Position numbers and translations under genes: made by a program
NCBI RefSeq assembly: GCF_001419795.1
Contig: NZ_LIRL01000161.1
Location: 1-36,962 of the forward strand
Source of the DNA: Streptomyces niveiscabiei
Lineage (GTDB): Bacteria > Actinomycetota > Actinomycetes > Streptomycetales > Streptomycetaceae
DNA: 36,962 nt
Reading direction: 5' to 3'
Notes under the pieces: model-generated
The model's database searches: none
Seen by the model: the letters and a program-made list of their open reading frames with translations, nothing else
What the model was told of the DNA's origin: nothing
Shown here: positions 9,346 to 17,225 of the stretch, in pieces
Position numbering within the stretch: the first letter of the stretch is position 1
Layout: each line of letters opens with the position of its first letter

Positions 9346-10113
9346 CTATACCTCGGCGGACGCGGTGACGGCCGACTCGTCCGTCTCCTCCGCCTTTGCC
9401 GGGGCGGAGTCGGCCTTCGGGGCCTCGGGGGCGCGCTCGGCCTTCTCGGGCGTAACGAATCGATAACCCACGTTCCGGACGGTCCCGATCAGCGACTCGT
9501 GCTCGGGGCCGAGCTTCGCGCGCAGGCGCCGTACGTGGACGTCAACCGTGCGTGTACCCCCGAAGTAGTCGTACCCCCATACCTCCTGGAGCAGCTGCGC
9601 GCGCGTGAAGACGCGGCCCGGGTGCTGCGCGAGGTACTTGAGGAGCTCGAACTCCTTGAAGGTGAGGTCGAGGACGCGGCCCTTGAGCTTCGCGCTGTAC
9701 GTCGCCTCGTCGACCGACAGGTCGCCGTTGCGGATCTCCATCGGGGAGTCGTCGTTGACGATCTGCTGGCGGCCCATCGCGAGCCGCAGCCGCGCCTCGA
9801 CCTCCGCCGGGCCGGCCGTGTCGAGCAGGACGTCGTCGATGCCCCAGTCGGCGGTGACGGCGGCGAGACCGCCCTCGGTGACGACCAGGACGAGCGGACA
9901 GCCGGGGCCGGTCGAGCGCAGCAGCTGGCAGAGGCTGCGGACCTGGGGGAGGTCGCGGCGGCCGTCGACGAGGATGACGTCGGCGCCCGGGGTGTCGACG
10001 AGGGCCGGGCCCTCCGCCGGGGCCACCCGCACGTTGTGCAGGAGCAGGCCGAGAGCCGGGAGCACCTCCGTCGACGGCTGGAGGGCATTGGTCAGGAGCA
10101 GCAGAGAACTCAT
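9346..10113 (-). CDS. glnR: GlnR, global nitrogen-metabolism regulator
   Basis: 255 residues; recognised as streptomycete GlnR. It controls genes for ammonium assimilation and nitrogen transport (glnA, amtB and others in Streptomyces). The N-terminal receiver-like domain keeps Asp50 (VILVDGRRD), but GlnR is an orphan regulator with an atypical pocket and no partner kinase; none is encoded nearby. The C-terminal OmpR-type winged helix is [20 protein letters not shown] and [19 protein letters not shown], ending VRNVGYRF. A disordered Glu/Ala/Pro tail follows. I chose the ATG at 10113 because GAGGAGGAA lies about 9 nt upstream. Confidence 0.95.
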   Translation of the reverse strand: MSSLLLLTNALQPSTEVLPALGLLLHNVRVAPAEGPALVDTPGADVILVDGRRDLPQVRSLCQLLRSTGPGCPLVLVVTEGGLAAVTADWGIDDVLLDTAGPAEVEARLRLAMGRQQIVNDDSPMEIRNGDLSVDEATYSAKLKGRVLDLTFKEFELLKYLAQHPGRVFTRAQLLQEVWGYDYFGGTRTVDVHVRRLRAKLGPEHESLIGTVRNVGYRFVTPEKAERAPEAPKADSAPAKAEETDESAVTASAEV

Positions 10114-10268
10114 ACGTCCGGTTCCTCCTCGGTCCCTGCGAGGACATGTGCGGAGCGGTGGATGTGCTGTACACCTGCGGTTTCCCACTTCGTATACAAC
10201 GCTTCCGAAAGCACAAAAGGACCCGGGGGCTTCGCTGCCCGAGTCCTCTGCCCAGCAGAATAGCCGAC

Positions 10269-11138
10269 ATGAGCGACAGTCCGGCAGGTCATGTGGCACG
10301 TTCCACCGTACGTCCGAATGGCGAGACGGCCAGACGCGTACCTATACGGACGTTTCTGGCGACCGCCGATGGGGTGACGATCGATTCCGTATACGATCCT
10401 CCGCTCGCTGTATACGAAACGAACGCCCCTGGGGGCGAAGAAAACGACACTTTCGATCAACCTCACGATCACCCCGTGTTCGTGATCGCCCACGGGTTCA
10501 CGGGGGCGGCGGACCGTCCGCACGTGCGGCGGGTGGCGGAGGCGTTGCGACGATACGGTGCCGTCGTCACGTTCTCGTTCCGCGGGCACGGCGCCTCCGG
10601 CGGGCGCTCCACCGTCGGCGACCGCGAGGTGCTCGACCTGGCCGCCGCCGTCGACTGGGCGCGCGCCCTCGGGCACGCGCGCGTGGTGACCGTCGGGTTC
10701 TCCATGGGCGGCTCCGTCGTCCTGCGGCACGCCGCGCTGCACCCCGGGGACGCGGACGCCGTCGTCTCCGTCAGCGCGCCCGCGCGGTGGTACTACCGGG
10801 GCACCGCGCCCATGCGGCGGCTGCACTGGCTCGTCACGCGCCCCTCGGGCCGCCTCCTCGGCCGCTACGGCTTCGGCACGCGCATCCACCACCGGGAGTG
10901 GAACCCCGTCCCGCTGCCGCCCGTCGAGGCCGCCGCGAGGATCGCGCCGACGCCGCTGCTCGTCGTCCACGGCGACGCGGACGGGTACTTCCCGCTCGAC
11001 CACCCCCGCAGCCTCGCCGAGGCCGCCCCGGGGCACGCGGAACTCTGGCTGGAACCCGGCATGGGGCACGCCGAGCACGCCGCGAGCGAGGCCCTGCTCG
11101 CCCGCATCGCGCACTGGGGTGTCAGTCGGGCGGGCTAG
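10269..11138 (+). CDS. Alpha/beta hydrolase
   Basis: 289 residues with an alpha/beta-hydrolase fold. The oxyanion segment is HGFTG, the nucleophile Ser145 lies in GFSMGGS, the acid is in HGDADGYFP, and the His is in GMGHAEHA. There is no signal peptide, so it should be cytosolic. The substrate is unknown. It is divergent from glnR across about 155 bp. Codons 35-70 are less GC-rich than the rest and contain two GTATAC hexamers, marking a poorly conserved N-terminal region. The start could lie slightly downstream because no strong Shine-Dalgarno is visible. Confidence 0.87.
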   Translation: MSDSPAGHVARSTVRPNGETARRVPIRTFLATADGVTIDSVYDPPLAVYETNAPGGEENDTFDQPHDHPVFVIAHGFTGAADRPHVRRVAEALRRYGAVVTFSFRGHGASGGRSTVGDREVLDLAAAVDWARALGHARVVTVGFSMGGSVVLRHAALHPGDADAVVSVSAPARWYYRGTAPMRRLHWLVTRPSGRLLGRYGFGTRIHHREWNPVPLPPVEAAARIAPTPLLVVHGDADGYFPLDHPRSLAEAAPGHAELWLEPGMGHAEHAASEALLARIAHWGVSRAG

Positions 11139-11185
11139 CCTTTGACGTCCGGATGCCGATCGCTCACCACTGTTTCGAGGAACGG

Positions 11186-11440
11186 ATGCCAAAGGTCACC
11201 GTGCGCTACTGGGCCGCCGCGAAGGCTGCCGCCGGCGTCGCCGAGGAGGCGTACGACGCGGCGACCCTCGCCGACGCCCTCGCGGGCGTGCGTGAGCGAC
11301 ACCCCGGGGAACTCGTACGTGTCCTGGCGCGATGCTCCTTCCTCGTCGACGGTGACCCCGTCGGCACGCGCGCGCATGAGACGGTACGGCTGGCCGAGGG
11401 CGGCACGGTCGAGGTGCTCCCGCCGTTCGCAGGAGGATGA
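11186..11440 (+). CDS. MoaD/ThiS-like sulfur carrier protein
   Basis: 84 residues with a beta-grasp fold (VTVRYWAAAKAAAGV, LVRVLARCSFLVDGDPVG, VEVLPPFAGG). The C-terminal Gly-Gly is the site that is adenylated and thiocarboxylated in MoaD-type carriers. GAGGA sits 4 nt before the ATG. It lies 7 bp before the membrane-protein gene, so the two are probably co-transcribed. A sulfurtransferase operon 4 kb away could supply sulfur, but that link is speculative. Confidence 0.9.
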   Translation: MPKVTVRYWAAAKAAAGVAEEAYDAATLADALAGVRERHPGELVRVLARCSFLVDGDPVGTRAHETVRLAEGGTVEVLPPFAGG

Positions 11441-11447
11441 GTCACCG

Positions 11448-12914
11448 ATGACCGACCAGCAGGGTCCCTACGACCCGTACGCGACCCCGTGGCCGCACCA
11501 GGGCGCCCCGAACCACGACTCCATGGACAACGCCAACGCCCAGCAGTGGCAGGGCGAGACCTGGGAGACCACGGTCCAGCCGTCCCTCCAGACGCACTCC
11601 CCGGCGGAGGAGACGGCCTACCTGCCCCCGCAGACGGGCCCCCAGCCGTCGTACGGCGCCTACGCGCCCGAGGCCGCGCCGTCCCCGTACGGCTGGCAGC
11701 AGCCGGCACCGGGCGCGCCCGCGCAGGGCGGCGAGGGTTTCCCGGCTCCCGGCGCGCAGGGCCCGTACGCGGGTGCTGACGCGTCCGTGCGGGGGGCCGG
11801 GGCGTACGCCGCCGACGCGTCCGCCCGGGCTGCCGGTCCGTACGCGCCCGCAGGGCACCCCGACGCGTCCTCCGGAGGGTTCGCGGCGGCCGGCGCGCCC
11901 GCGCAGGGGCCGTACGCGCAGGCCGGTCCGTACGCGCCCGCCGGGACCGCCGGACAGGGCTTCGCGCCCGCGCCTTCCGCCGGGACCGCCGGACAGGGGG
12001 TCGCGCCCGCCGACCGGTTCGCGCCCGTCGAGCAGGGTGCGCCCTCCTTCGGCGCGCCGGTGGGGCAGTTCGCGGGTGACGGGCAGGCCGCCCCGGCCGT
12101 GGCTCCCGACCCGTCCGCCCCCGGCTACGGCCCCGCCACCCTCGCCGGCAACGCGCGCGTCACCGACGCGCAGCGGGCCCGCCTGGAGGGCCGTTCGCCG
12201 ATCATCGAGCCCGGCATGCAGCCCGCCGCGCTGACGGCCCTCCTCGGCCTCCTGCTGGCCGGTACGGCGCCGCTGGGCGTGTACGGGCTCCTGGTCCCCC
12301 TCGTCGCGCTCCAGGGCGTCACAGCGGCGGGCTGGTTCCGGCTGAACGGCATGTGGCCCGCCCGGCAGGGCATCGCGCTGGCGTTCCTGGGCGCGCTGGT
12401 CGCCGACGCGGTCCTGCTGGGCGTCGGCACGGAGCACGCGCCCGCCGCGATCCTGGGCACCCTCGGCGTCTGGGTCCTGCTCTGCCTGATCCTCCAGCTC
12501 CGCTCGCACGCGGACCCGGACGAGCGCATGTACGGCCTGATGGCCACGGTCGCGAGCAGCGCGCTGGCGATCGTCGCGACGGGGTACCTGGGCGCCGACT
12601 CGGACGCGACCTCGGTGGGCGCCGCGGCGGTCGCCGTCGCGATCCTCGCGCGCGCGTTGCCGCTGCCGACCCCGGCGTCGGTCGTGGTCTCCCTCCTGGC
12701 CGCCGCCGGCGCGGGCATCGCGGTGGGCGGCATGACGGACGTCGGCACGGCGGGCGCCCTGGTGGGCGCGGGCGCCGCGGCCTGCGCCCTGACCGGCCAC
12801 CGGGTGGCGAGCTACGACTACCCGTCGAGGTTCGTCCACTTCACGGCGGGCGTCGCCCTCCCGCTCGCGCTGGCCGCTCCGGCGGTGTACGTCCTGGGCC
12901 GGGCGCTGGGATAG
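11448..12914 (+). CDS. Integral membrane protein with low-complexity N-terminus
   Basis: 488 residues. The first 230 or so are Pro/Ala/Gly/Gln/Tyr-rich and disordered, with imperfect repeats such as AGPYAPAG and AGTAGQG. The DNA beneath contains a near-exact 20-bp duplication near 11940 and 11980. The remainder forms about eight hydrophobic helices, ending SYDYPSRFVHFTAGVALPLALAAPAVYVLGRALG. AGGAGG lies 11 nt before the ATG. No enzyme signature was recognised. It follows the MoaD-like gene by 7 bp. Repeat number probably varies between strains. Confidence 0.82.
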   Translation: MTDQQGPYDPYATPWPHQGAPNHDSMDNANAQQWQGETWETTVQPSLQTHSPAEETAYLPPQTGPQPSYGAYAPEAAPSPYGWQQPAPGAPAQGGEGFPAPGAQGPYAGADASVRGAGAYAADASARAAGPYAPAGHPDASSGGFAAAGAPAQGPYAQAGPYAPAGTAGQGFAPAPSAGTAGQGVAPADRFAPVEQGAPSFGAPVGQFAGDGQAAPAVAPDPSAPGYGPATLAGNARVTDAQRARLEGRSPIIEPGMQPAALTALLGLLLAGTAPLGVYGLLVPLVALQGVTAAGWFRLNGMWPARQGIALAFLGALVADAVLLGVGTEHAPAAILGTLGVWVLLCLILQLRSHADPDERMYGLMATVASSALAIVATGYLGADSDATSVGAAAVAVAILARALPLPTPASVVVSLLAAAGAGIAVGGMTDVGTAGALVGAGAAACALTGHRVASYDYPSRFVHFTAGVALPLALAAPAVYVLGRALG

Positions 12915-12997
12915 GCGTACGCGCGCGGGGGCTGCTCACTGCCACCTCCCGCTTGCGGGGGAGGATCGGACCCCTGCGGAGCAGGGCAGGGAAAGAT

Positions 12998-13018
12998 GAA
13001 TCGCCGTCAGGGCGATTC
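12998..13018 (-). terminator. Hairpin at the 3' end of the RHH gene
   Basis: A perfect 8-bp stem GAATCGCC / GGCGATTC with a 5-nt loop, overlapping the stop codon of the small RHH gene. It may be a terminator or part of the element's left end. Confidence 0.45.
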
Positions 13019-13165
13019 GGCGTCTGCCGGATGACCGGCGAGCGCGACCTCCAGAAGGTGGACGATCTCGCCGTTGACCGACCTGTGGTCTCGCTTCGCG
13101 AGTACGGCCAGGCGTTCGTGAAGTTCGAGGGGGAGCCGGACCGTGATGCGCTTCTCTTCATCCAT
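13007..13165 (-). CDS. Arc-type ribbon-helix-helix protein of TnpB element 1
   Basis: 52 residues, starting MDEEKRITVRLPLELHERLA and continuing with AKRDHRSVNGEIVHLLEVAL. This is a complete ribbon-helix-helix DNA-binding domain: the beta strand ITVRLP followed by two helices, with the RSVNGEIVHLLE second helix typical of Arc/MetJ-like proteins. Such proteins bind DNA as dimers. It is divergent from tnpB across only 50 bp. The same gene with nearly identical sequence accompanies copy 2, so it is part of the element rather than a chance neighbour. It probably represses the shared promoter region, though a direct role with TnpB is possible. Confidence 0.85.
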   Translation of the reverse strand: MDEEKRITVRLPLELHERLAVLAKRDHRSVNGEIVHLLEVALAGHPADAESP

Positions 13166-13215
13166 GACGCCACTGTAGTTGCTTGATTACATAGGAATGA
13201 CGTATTTTTAACGTC

Positions 13216-14439
13216 GTGACGACAGTGAATCGACGGGCAGAGGATGTCGGGCGTGCCCGGTACACCTATCGCCTCCGTGTGTCGTCCACAGCGCGCGCCG
13301 GACTCGATGCGGAGTGGGCGCGTTGCCGGTGGGTGTGGAACGAGTGCGTGGCGATGTCCCGCAAGGTCCACGGCCTGAACAAGGACGTCGCCGGCAAGGT
13401 GACGTGCGGTCCGGCGCAGCTCGACAGAATGCTGACCGAGGCCCGTACCGCCATGGGATGGCTGCGCGAAGGCTCCTCCGTGCCTCAGCAGCAGATCATC
13501 CGTGACTTCGGTACGTCCCGCGCCAAAGCGCTGAAGGACATCAAGGCGGGGCTGCCGATGCGACAGCGCGCCGGGATGCCCCGCATCAAACGCAAGCGCG
13601 ACGCCCTGCCGTCGATGAACTACACACGGCGCGGCTTCCGGCTGAAGGACGGCCGCCTCCACCTCGCGGGCGGCATCGTCCTGACCGTGGTGTGGTCCCG
13701 CGGCCTGCCCACCGACCCCACCTCGGTCCGGGTGTACCGGGACAGCCTCGGCCACTGGTACGCCTCGTTCGTCGTCGCCACGGCCATCGAGCCGCTGCCC
13801 GCGACGGGCCGGGCGATCGGTATCGACTGGGGTGTGAAGGAGACCGCGACCACCACCAGCGACGCGCACGACCTCCCCCACGCACAACACGGGAAGACCG
13901 CCGCACAGAAACTCGCCCGGTACCAGAAGCAGATGGCCAGGCGGAAACCCGCGCGCGGGAAGGCCGCGTCGAAGGGCTACCGGGCTGCGTCCCGCGCGGC
14001 AGCGAAGGTCCACAAGAAGGTCGCCCGGCAGCGGCAGGACACCGGCCGCAAGTGGGCCAAGGCGGTCGTGCGTGACTTCGACCAGCTCGCCGTCGAGGAC
14101 TTCAAGCCGAAGTTCCTCGCGAAGTCCACGATGGCCCGCAAGGCCGCCGACGCCGCGATCGGCGCGACCAGGACCGCGCTGACCGAGATGGCCCGCAAAC
14201 ACGGCCGCATCGTGCACCTCGTGCACCCCGCCCACACCACGATGGACTGCTCCGAGTGCGGTGCGAGAACCAAGCACGCACTCCCCCTCTCCGAACGAAC
14301 CTACGCGTGCACCACGTGCGGAGCCGTGTCCCCCAGGGACAAGAACTCCGCCCGCGTCATGCTCGTCCGGGCTGGTCTCACCCCGGCTGGTACTGACGGC
14401 GGAAGACCTTCGGGAGCGCCGCTCCCGAAGGCAGCCTGA
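13216..14439 (+). CDS. tnpB: TnpB RNA-guided endonuclease, copy 1
   Basis: 407 residues from GTG. An N-terminal OrfB helix-turn-helix (YTYRLRVSSTARAGLDAEWARCRWVWN) is followed by an OrfB RuvC-like core. The catalytic triad is intact: Asp204 (IGIDWGVKE), Glu294 (AVEDFKPKF), Asp375 (SPRDKNSAR). The zinc ribbon is complete, with Cys345/348 and Cys365/368. TnpB proteins cut DNA guided by an RNA derived from the right end of the element, next to a short transposon-associated motif. Intact residues argue for an active nuclease rather than an exapted dead repressor. The 3' part also encodes the first omegaRNA hairpin. Confidence 0.93.
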   Translation: MTTVNRRAEDVGRARYTYRLRVSSTARAGLDAEWARCRWVWNECVAMSRKVHGLNKDVAGKVTCGPAQLDRMLTEARTAMGWLREGSSVPQQQIIRDFGTSRAKALKDIKAGLPMRQRAGMPRIKRKRDALPSMNYTRRGFRLKDGRLHLAGGIVLTVVWSRGLPTDPTSVRVYRDSLGHWYASFVVATAIEPLPATGRAIGIDWGVKETATTTSDAHDLPHAQHGKTAAQKLARYQKQMARRKPARGKAASKGYRAASRAAAKVHKKVARQRQDTGRKWAKAVVRDFDQLAVEDFKPKFLAKSTMARKAADAAIGATRTALTEMARKHGRIVHLVHPAHTTMDCSECGARTKHALPLSERTYACTTCGAVSPRDKNSARVMLVRAGLTPAGTDGGRPSGAPLPKAA

Positions 14440-14498
14440 GCCAGAAATCCCCTCCCATCGGGGAGGGGAGGATGTCAAAACCCCTCGACAGTCTCCGA
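14380..14498 (+). ncRNA. Predicted omegaRNA of TnpB copy 1
   Basis: Two hairpins straddle the tnpB stop codon. The first is an 11-bp perfect stem CTTCGGGAGCG / CGCTCCCGAAG (14408-14430) inside the coding region. The second is built from CCCCTCCC and GGGAGGGG (14450-14468). The conserved end GTCAA (to 14478) follows, and the next roughly 16-20 nt, AACCCCTCGACAGTCTCCGA, would be the guide. Copy 2 keeps both hairpins with compensating differences, supporting structure at the RNA level. The 5' end is a guess. Confidence 0.6.
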
Positions 14499-14588
14499 GA
14501 ACGCTTGCCCAGAGGGTTACCGTGGGTGGCCGTAAGGACCAGGGGTCTCACATACCCCCGGTCAGCACTCACTGGGGGAACCACAGCA

Positions 14589-15326
14589 ATGCGCGGCCTT
14601 CGCATACTTCTGATCGTTGTCGTCGTCCTGGGCGGCCTCTTCGTGCTCGCCGACCGGCTGGCGGTGAACTTCGCCGAGGGCGAGGCCGCCGACAAGCTGA
14701 GGACGACCGAGGGGCTCGCGGCGACGCCCGACGTGTCCATCAAGGGCTTCCCGTTCCTCACGCAGGCGCTCGGCGGACAGCTCGACGACGTCGAGGTCGG
14801 CATCAAGCAGTACGACGCGGCGACGGGCACCAGCAGCGGCAGCATCCGCATCGACGACCTCAAGGCCAGCATGAAGGGCGTCGACTTCGACTCCAGCTTC
14901 AGCTCGGCGACGGCGACGTCCGCGACGGGCACCGCGAGCATCTCGTACGCGGAGCTGCTGAAGGCCGCGAAGTCGGAGCCGACGCGGGTCATGGACGGCG
15001 TGGAGGCCGAGGTCGTCGGCCTGTCGGACGGCGGCAACGGCAAGATCAAGGTCGCGGTCGAGGCGACGGTGCTCGGCACGAAGCTCCCCCAGCCGGTGTA
15101 CGTCCTCAGCTCGGTGACCGTCGACGGCGACACCGTCCGCGTCCACGCCGACGACATGCCCAGCTTCGGCGGCGTAGAGGCCCCCGAGAACGAGGCCCGC
15201 AAGATCACCGACTTCGAGCAGAAGATCGAGAACCTGCCGGGCGGCATCCAGCTCGACAAGGTGACCCCGGCGCAGAGCGGCGTGGAGATCACGGTGAAGG
15301 GGTCGAACGTACGACTCGCGGGGTAG
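14589..15326 (+). CDS. DUF2993 (LmeA-like) exported protein
   Basis: 245 residues. A single N-terminal signal anchor (MRGLRILLIVVVVLGGLFVLAD) is followed by a DUF2993 domain (LAVNFAEGEAADKL, VSIKGFPFLTQALGGQLDDVEV, and the late VEITVKGSNVRLAG). The mycobacterial member LmeA is a periplasmic phospholipid-binding protein needed for lipomannan assembly; a lipid-binding role at the envelope is plausible here. TnpB element 1 has inserted about 110 bp upstream of its start. GGGGGAA lies 9 nt before the ATG. Confidence 0.87.
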   Translation: MRGLRILLIVVVVLGGLFVLADRLAVNFAEGEAADKLRTTEGLAATPDVSIKGFPFLTQALGGQLDDVEVGIKQYDAATGTSSGSIRIDDLKASMKGVDFDSSFSSATATSATGTASISYAELLKAAKSEPTRVMDGVEAEVVGLSDGGNGKIKVAVEATVLGTKLPQPVYVLSSVTVDGDTVRVHADDMPSFGGVEAPENEARKITDFEQKIENLPGGIQLDKVTPAQSGVEITVKGSNVRLAG

Positions 15327-15345
15327 GGGTCGTACGGGCCTACGT

Positions 15346-15394
15346 CCGAGGGGCGAGACGGGGGTGTCCGTACCGTAGATACGGGACCCCTCGG
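15346..15394 (+). terminator. Hairpin after DUF2993 gene
   Basis: An outer stem CCGAGGGG / CCCCTCGG encloses a second pairing of GTCCGTA with TACGGGAC. It lies 20 bp after the DUF2993 stop and ahead of the sulfur operon promoter. Confidence 0.55.
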
Positions 15395-15398
15395 GGTG

Positions 15399-15408
15399 TA
15401 GACGTCTA
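15399..15408. promoter_or_regulatory. Palindrome upstream of sulfur operon
   Basis: A perfect 10-bp palindrome, TAGACGTCTA, about 75 bp before the -35 of the leader ORF. It may be an operator; no regulator can be assigned. Confidence 0.25.
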
Positions 15409-15480
15409 ATACCCAGGTACCCCCTGGAAGGTGATCGGTCTCGGTATCCGGACGATCGCGTCTCGCCATACGACACACCG

Positions 15481-15510
15481 GTGACAGCATGCCCGATCCG
15501 TCCCTACGAT
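15481..15510 (+). promoter_or_regulatory. Promoter of leaderless leader ORF
   Basis: -35 GTGACA (5 of 6 to TTGACA), an 18-bp spacer, and -10 TACGAT (15505-15510). Seven nt later comes the ATG at 15518. This is the best complete promoter in the window and places the transcription start at the start codon. Confidence 0.7.
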
Positions 15511-15517
15511 CGAGTCC

Positions 15518-15598
15518 ATGAAGCGTCAGGCGGATCTCACGAAGCGGCGGGCAGTCGACCTGTGCCGCGTCGCCGCCATGCTCTGTATCGCTTCCTGA
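15518..15598 (+). CDS. Short leader peptide with Cys codons, predicted cysteine attenuator
   Basis: A 26-residue ORF starting MKRQADLTKRRAVDLC and ending with a second Cys three residues before Ser26 (Cys16 and Cys23). It has no Shine-Dalgarno and sits 7 nt from a TACGAT -10 box, so it should be translated from a leaderless mRNA. The next gene, 121 bp downstream, is the sulfurtransferase of a cysA/sseC operon. Streptomyces commonly carry short RR-x-VDL-type leader peptides before sulfur genes, and mycobacterial cysA2-sseC operons are governed by leaderless polycysteine ORFs. Here the Cys codons are two, not a run. Control by Cys-tRNA level is an inference. Confidence 0.72.
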   Translation: MKRQADLTKRRAVDLCRVAAMLCIAS

Positions 15599-15719
15599 AA
15601 CTCGCCGGCCCTTTTTCTGGGCATCGCGCGCCGCTCCCGCTCCTTGCGACCGGTCAACTGGCGCGCCCGCATCCGCACTTCGCACACCCCCGCCGCAACT
15701 GCCCCGGAGGAGAACGAGC

Positions 15720-16559
15720 ATGAGCCGCAGCGACGTCCTGGTCGACGCCGACTGGGTCGAGGCCAACCTCGACAACGCCGACATCGCGATCGTCGAGGTC
15801 GACGAGGACACGACGGCGTACGAGAAGAACCACATCCGCAACGCCATCCGGATCGACTGGACGAAGGACCTCCAGGACCCGGTCCGCCGCGACTTCGTCG
15901 ACCAGGAGGGCTTCGAGAAGCTCCTGTCCGCGAAGGGCATCGCCAACGACACGCTGGTGATCCTCTACGGCGGCAACAACAACTGGTTCGCGTCGTACGC
16001 CTACTGGTACTTCAAGCTGTACGGCCACGAGAACGTGAAGCTGCTCGACGGTGGCCGCAAGAAGTGGGAGCTGGACGCGCGCGAGCTGGTCGAGGAGGTC
16101 CCCGTCCGGACCGCCACCGACTACAAGGCGAAGCCGCAGAACACGGCGATCCGCGCCTTCCGTGACGACGTCGTCGCCGCGATCGGCTCGCAGAACCTCG
16201 TCGACGTGCGCTCGCCCGACGAGTTCTCCGGCAAGCTGCTCGCCCCCGCGCACCTGCCGCAGGAGCAGTCGCAGCGTCCGGGCCACGTCCCGTCCGCGCG
16301 CAACATCCCGTGGTCGAAGAACGCGAACGACGACGGCACCTTCAAGTCGGACGACGAGCTGAAGGAGCTGTACGCCGAGGAGCAGGTCGACCTCGCGAAG
16401 GACACGATCGCGTACTGCCGCATCGGTGAGCGCTCCGCGCTGACCTGGTTCGTGCTGCACGAGCTGCTCGGTGTCGAGAACGTCAAGAACTACGACGGCT
16501 CCTGGACCGAGTACGGCAGCCTCGTCGGCGTCCCGATCGAGCTCGGCGCCAACAAGTAG
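15720..16559 (+). CDS. cysA: CysA-type thiosulfate sulfurtransferase (rhodanese)
   Basis: 279 residues with two rhodanese domains. The first (about 1-130) is catalytically silent. The second carries Cys233 in the active loop AYCRIGER, which accepts sulfane sulfur from thiosulfate or 3-mercaptopyruvate. This is the actinobacterial CysA/SseA-type sulfurtransferase, not the sulfate ABC transporter ATPase of the same name. GGAGGAGA lies 7 nt before the ATG. It is co-transcribed with sseC and is probably regulated through the Cys leader ORF upstream. Confidence 0.94.
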   Translation: MSRSDVLVDADWVEANLDNADIAIVEVDEDTTAYEKNHIRNAIRIDWTKDLQDPVRRDFVDQEGFEKLLSAKGIANDTLVILYGGNNNWFASYAYWYFKLYGHENVKLLDGGRKKWELDARELVEEVPVRTATDYKAKPQNTAIRAFRDDVVAAIGSQNLVDVRSPDEFSGKLLAPAHLPQEQSQRPGHVPSARNIPWSKNANDDGTFKSDDELKELYAEEQVDLAKDTIAYCRIGERSALTWFVLHELLGVENVKNYDGSWTEYGSLVGVPIELGANK

Positions 16560-16596
16560 CTCTCAGGTAGTCCCGACCTAGTACTGGAGTAGCAGC

Positions 16597-16884
16597 ATGT
16601 GTGGAGCGAAGGCCGGCGGCCCCGACGCCTCGACGATCAAGCCCGGTGAGACCACGATCCAGGGCCAGGTGACGCGCGACGGTGAGCCGGTGACCGGTTA
16701 CGTCCGTCTCCTGGACTCGACCGGCGAGTTCACGGCGGAGGTCCCCACCTCGGCCACGGGTCAGTTCCGCTTCTACGCGGCCGAAGGCACCTGGACCGTC
16801 CGCGCCCTCGTCCCCGGCGCCACGGCCGACCGCACGGTCGTCGCCCAGCAGGGCGGGCTGGCCGAGGTCGCGATCGCGGTCTGA
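16597..16884 (+). CDS. sseC: SseC-like DUF1416 protein
   Basis: 95 residues. A DUF1416 domain with a carboxypeptidase-regulatory-like beta sandwich (TTIQGQVTRDGEPVTGYVRLLDSTGEF, GQFRFYAAEGTWTVRALVPGA). It starts MCGAKAGG, with a Cys at position 2. DUF1416/SseC is linked to sulfurtransferase genes throughout actinobacteria, but its biochemical role is not established. It follows cysA by 37 bp, and a strong hairpin ends the operon. Confidence 0.92.
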   Translation: MCGAKAGGPDASTIKPGETTIQGQVTRDGEPVTGYVRLLDSTGEFTAEVPTSATGQFRFYAAEGTWTVRALVPGATADRTVVAQQGGLAEVAIAV

Positions 16885-16899
16885 GCAGCGTCGTACGCA

Positions 16900-16939
16900 G
16901 GAGTGAGGGCTGTACCTCTCGGGGTACGGCCCTCACTCC
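16900..16939 (+). terminator. Strong terminator of the sulfur operon
   Basis: A 17-bp stem, GGAGTGAGGGCTGTACC against GGTACGGCCCTCACTCC with a single mismatch or wobble, around a 6-nt loop. It starts 15 bp after the sseC stop. Confidence 0.85.
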
Positions 16940-16949
16940 GTTGCGGGAC

Positions 16950-16955
16950 TACCCT
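16950..16955 (+). promoter_or_regulatory. -10 box TACCCT of leaderless DUF3099 gene
   Basis: TACCCT, then 6 nt (GGAGGT), then ATG. GGAGGT is too close to the ATG to act as a Shine-Dalgarno, which favours leaderless initiation. Confidence 0.55.
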
Positions 16956-16961
16956 GGAGGT

Positions 16962-17222
16962 ATGTACGCACGGCGGCGGCACGTGTACTTCGCCATGATG
17001 GGGACCTGTATCGGGCTCTTCGTACTGGCGTGGGGTGTCGTGCGGCTCTGGTCGATGCCCGTCGCTGTGGGGATGTGCGTGGTGGCCATGCTGATCCCCC
17101 CGCTCGCGGCGATCGTGGCGAACCGCCGGGGCCCCGAGGACCGCTGGTGGGACGACCCCTCGGGCGACCCCAAGTCCGACGAGTGGTGGGACGAACTGGA
17201 CGGCAAGAAGCGCCCCCGGTAG
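16962..17222 (+). CDS. DUF3099 small membrane protein
   Basis: 86 residues with two hydrophobic helices (YFAMMGTCIGLFVLAWGVVRLW and VAVGMCVVAMLIPPLAAIVAN). An acidic, Trp-rich tail follows (RGPEDRWWDDPSGDPKSDEWWDELD). This matches the DUF3099 family, found widely in actinobacteria with no known function. An in-frame TTG at 16941 is an alternative start, but MYARRR fits the family better and has a well-spaced -10 box. It ends 3 bp from the convergent unknown gene. Confidence 0.88.
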   Translation: MYARRRHVYFAMMGTCIGLFVLAWGVVRLWSMPVAVGMCVVAMLIPPLAAIVANRRGPEDRWWDDPSGDPKSDEWWDELDGKKRPR

Positions 17223-17225
17223 CTC

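Larger units (their letters stand above)
12942..14478 (+). mobile_element. IS200/IS605-group TnpB element, copy 1 (no TnpA)
   Basis: A unit made of a ribbon-helix-helix gene on the minus strand and a divergent tnpB. It is bounded on the right by two hairpins and the sequence GTCAA, shared with copy 2. The left edge is not fixed. Three hairpins (CCTCCCGC..., CCCTGC-gga-GCAGGG at 12972-12986, and GAATCGCC-gtcag-GGCGATTC at 12998-13018) lie at that side and may be the left end or terminators. It sits between two core genes. No tnpA is present, so movement would need a transposase in trans. Confidence 0.7.

Noticed and set aside
9346..10113. GlnR as a classical two-component response regulator
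   Set aside because: Asp50 is present, but no kinase gene is adjacent and the family is established as an orphan, atypical receiver.
12841..14478. Long minus-strand open frame opposite TnpB copy 1
   Set aside because: It is an antisense shadow caused by GC3 bias: no domain, wrong codon-position GC pattern, and it lies across a clear TnpB gene and the RHH gene.
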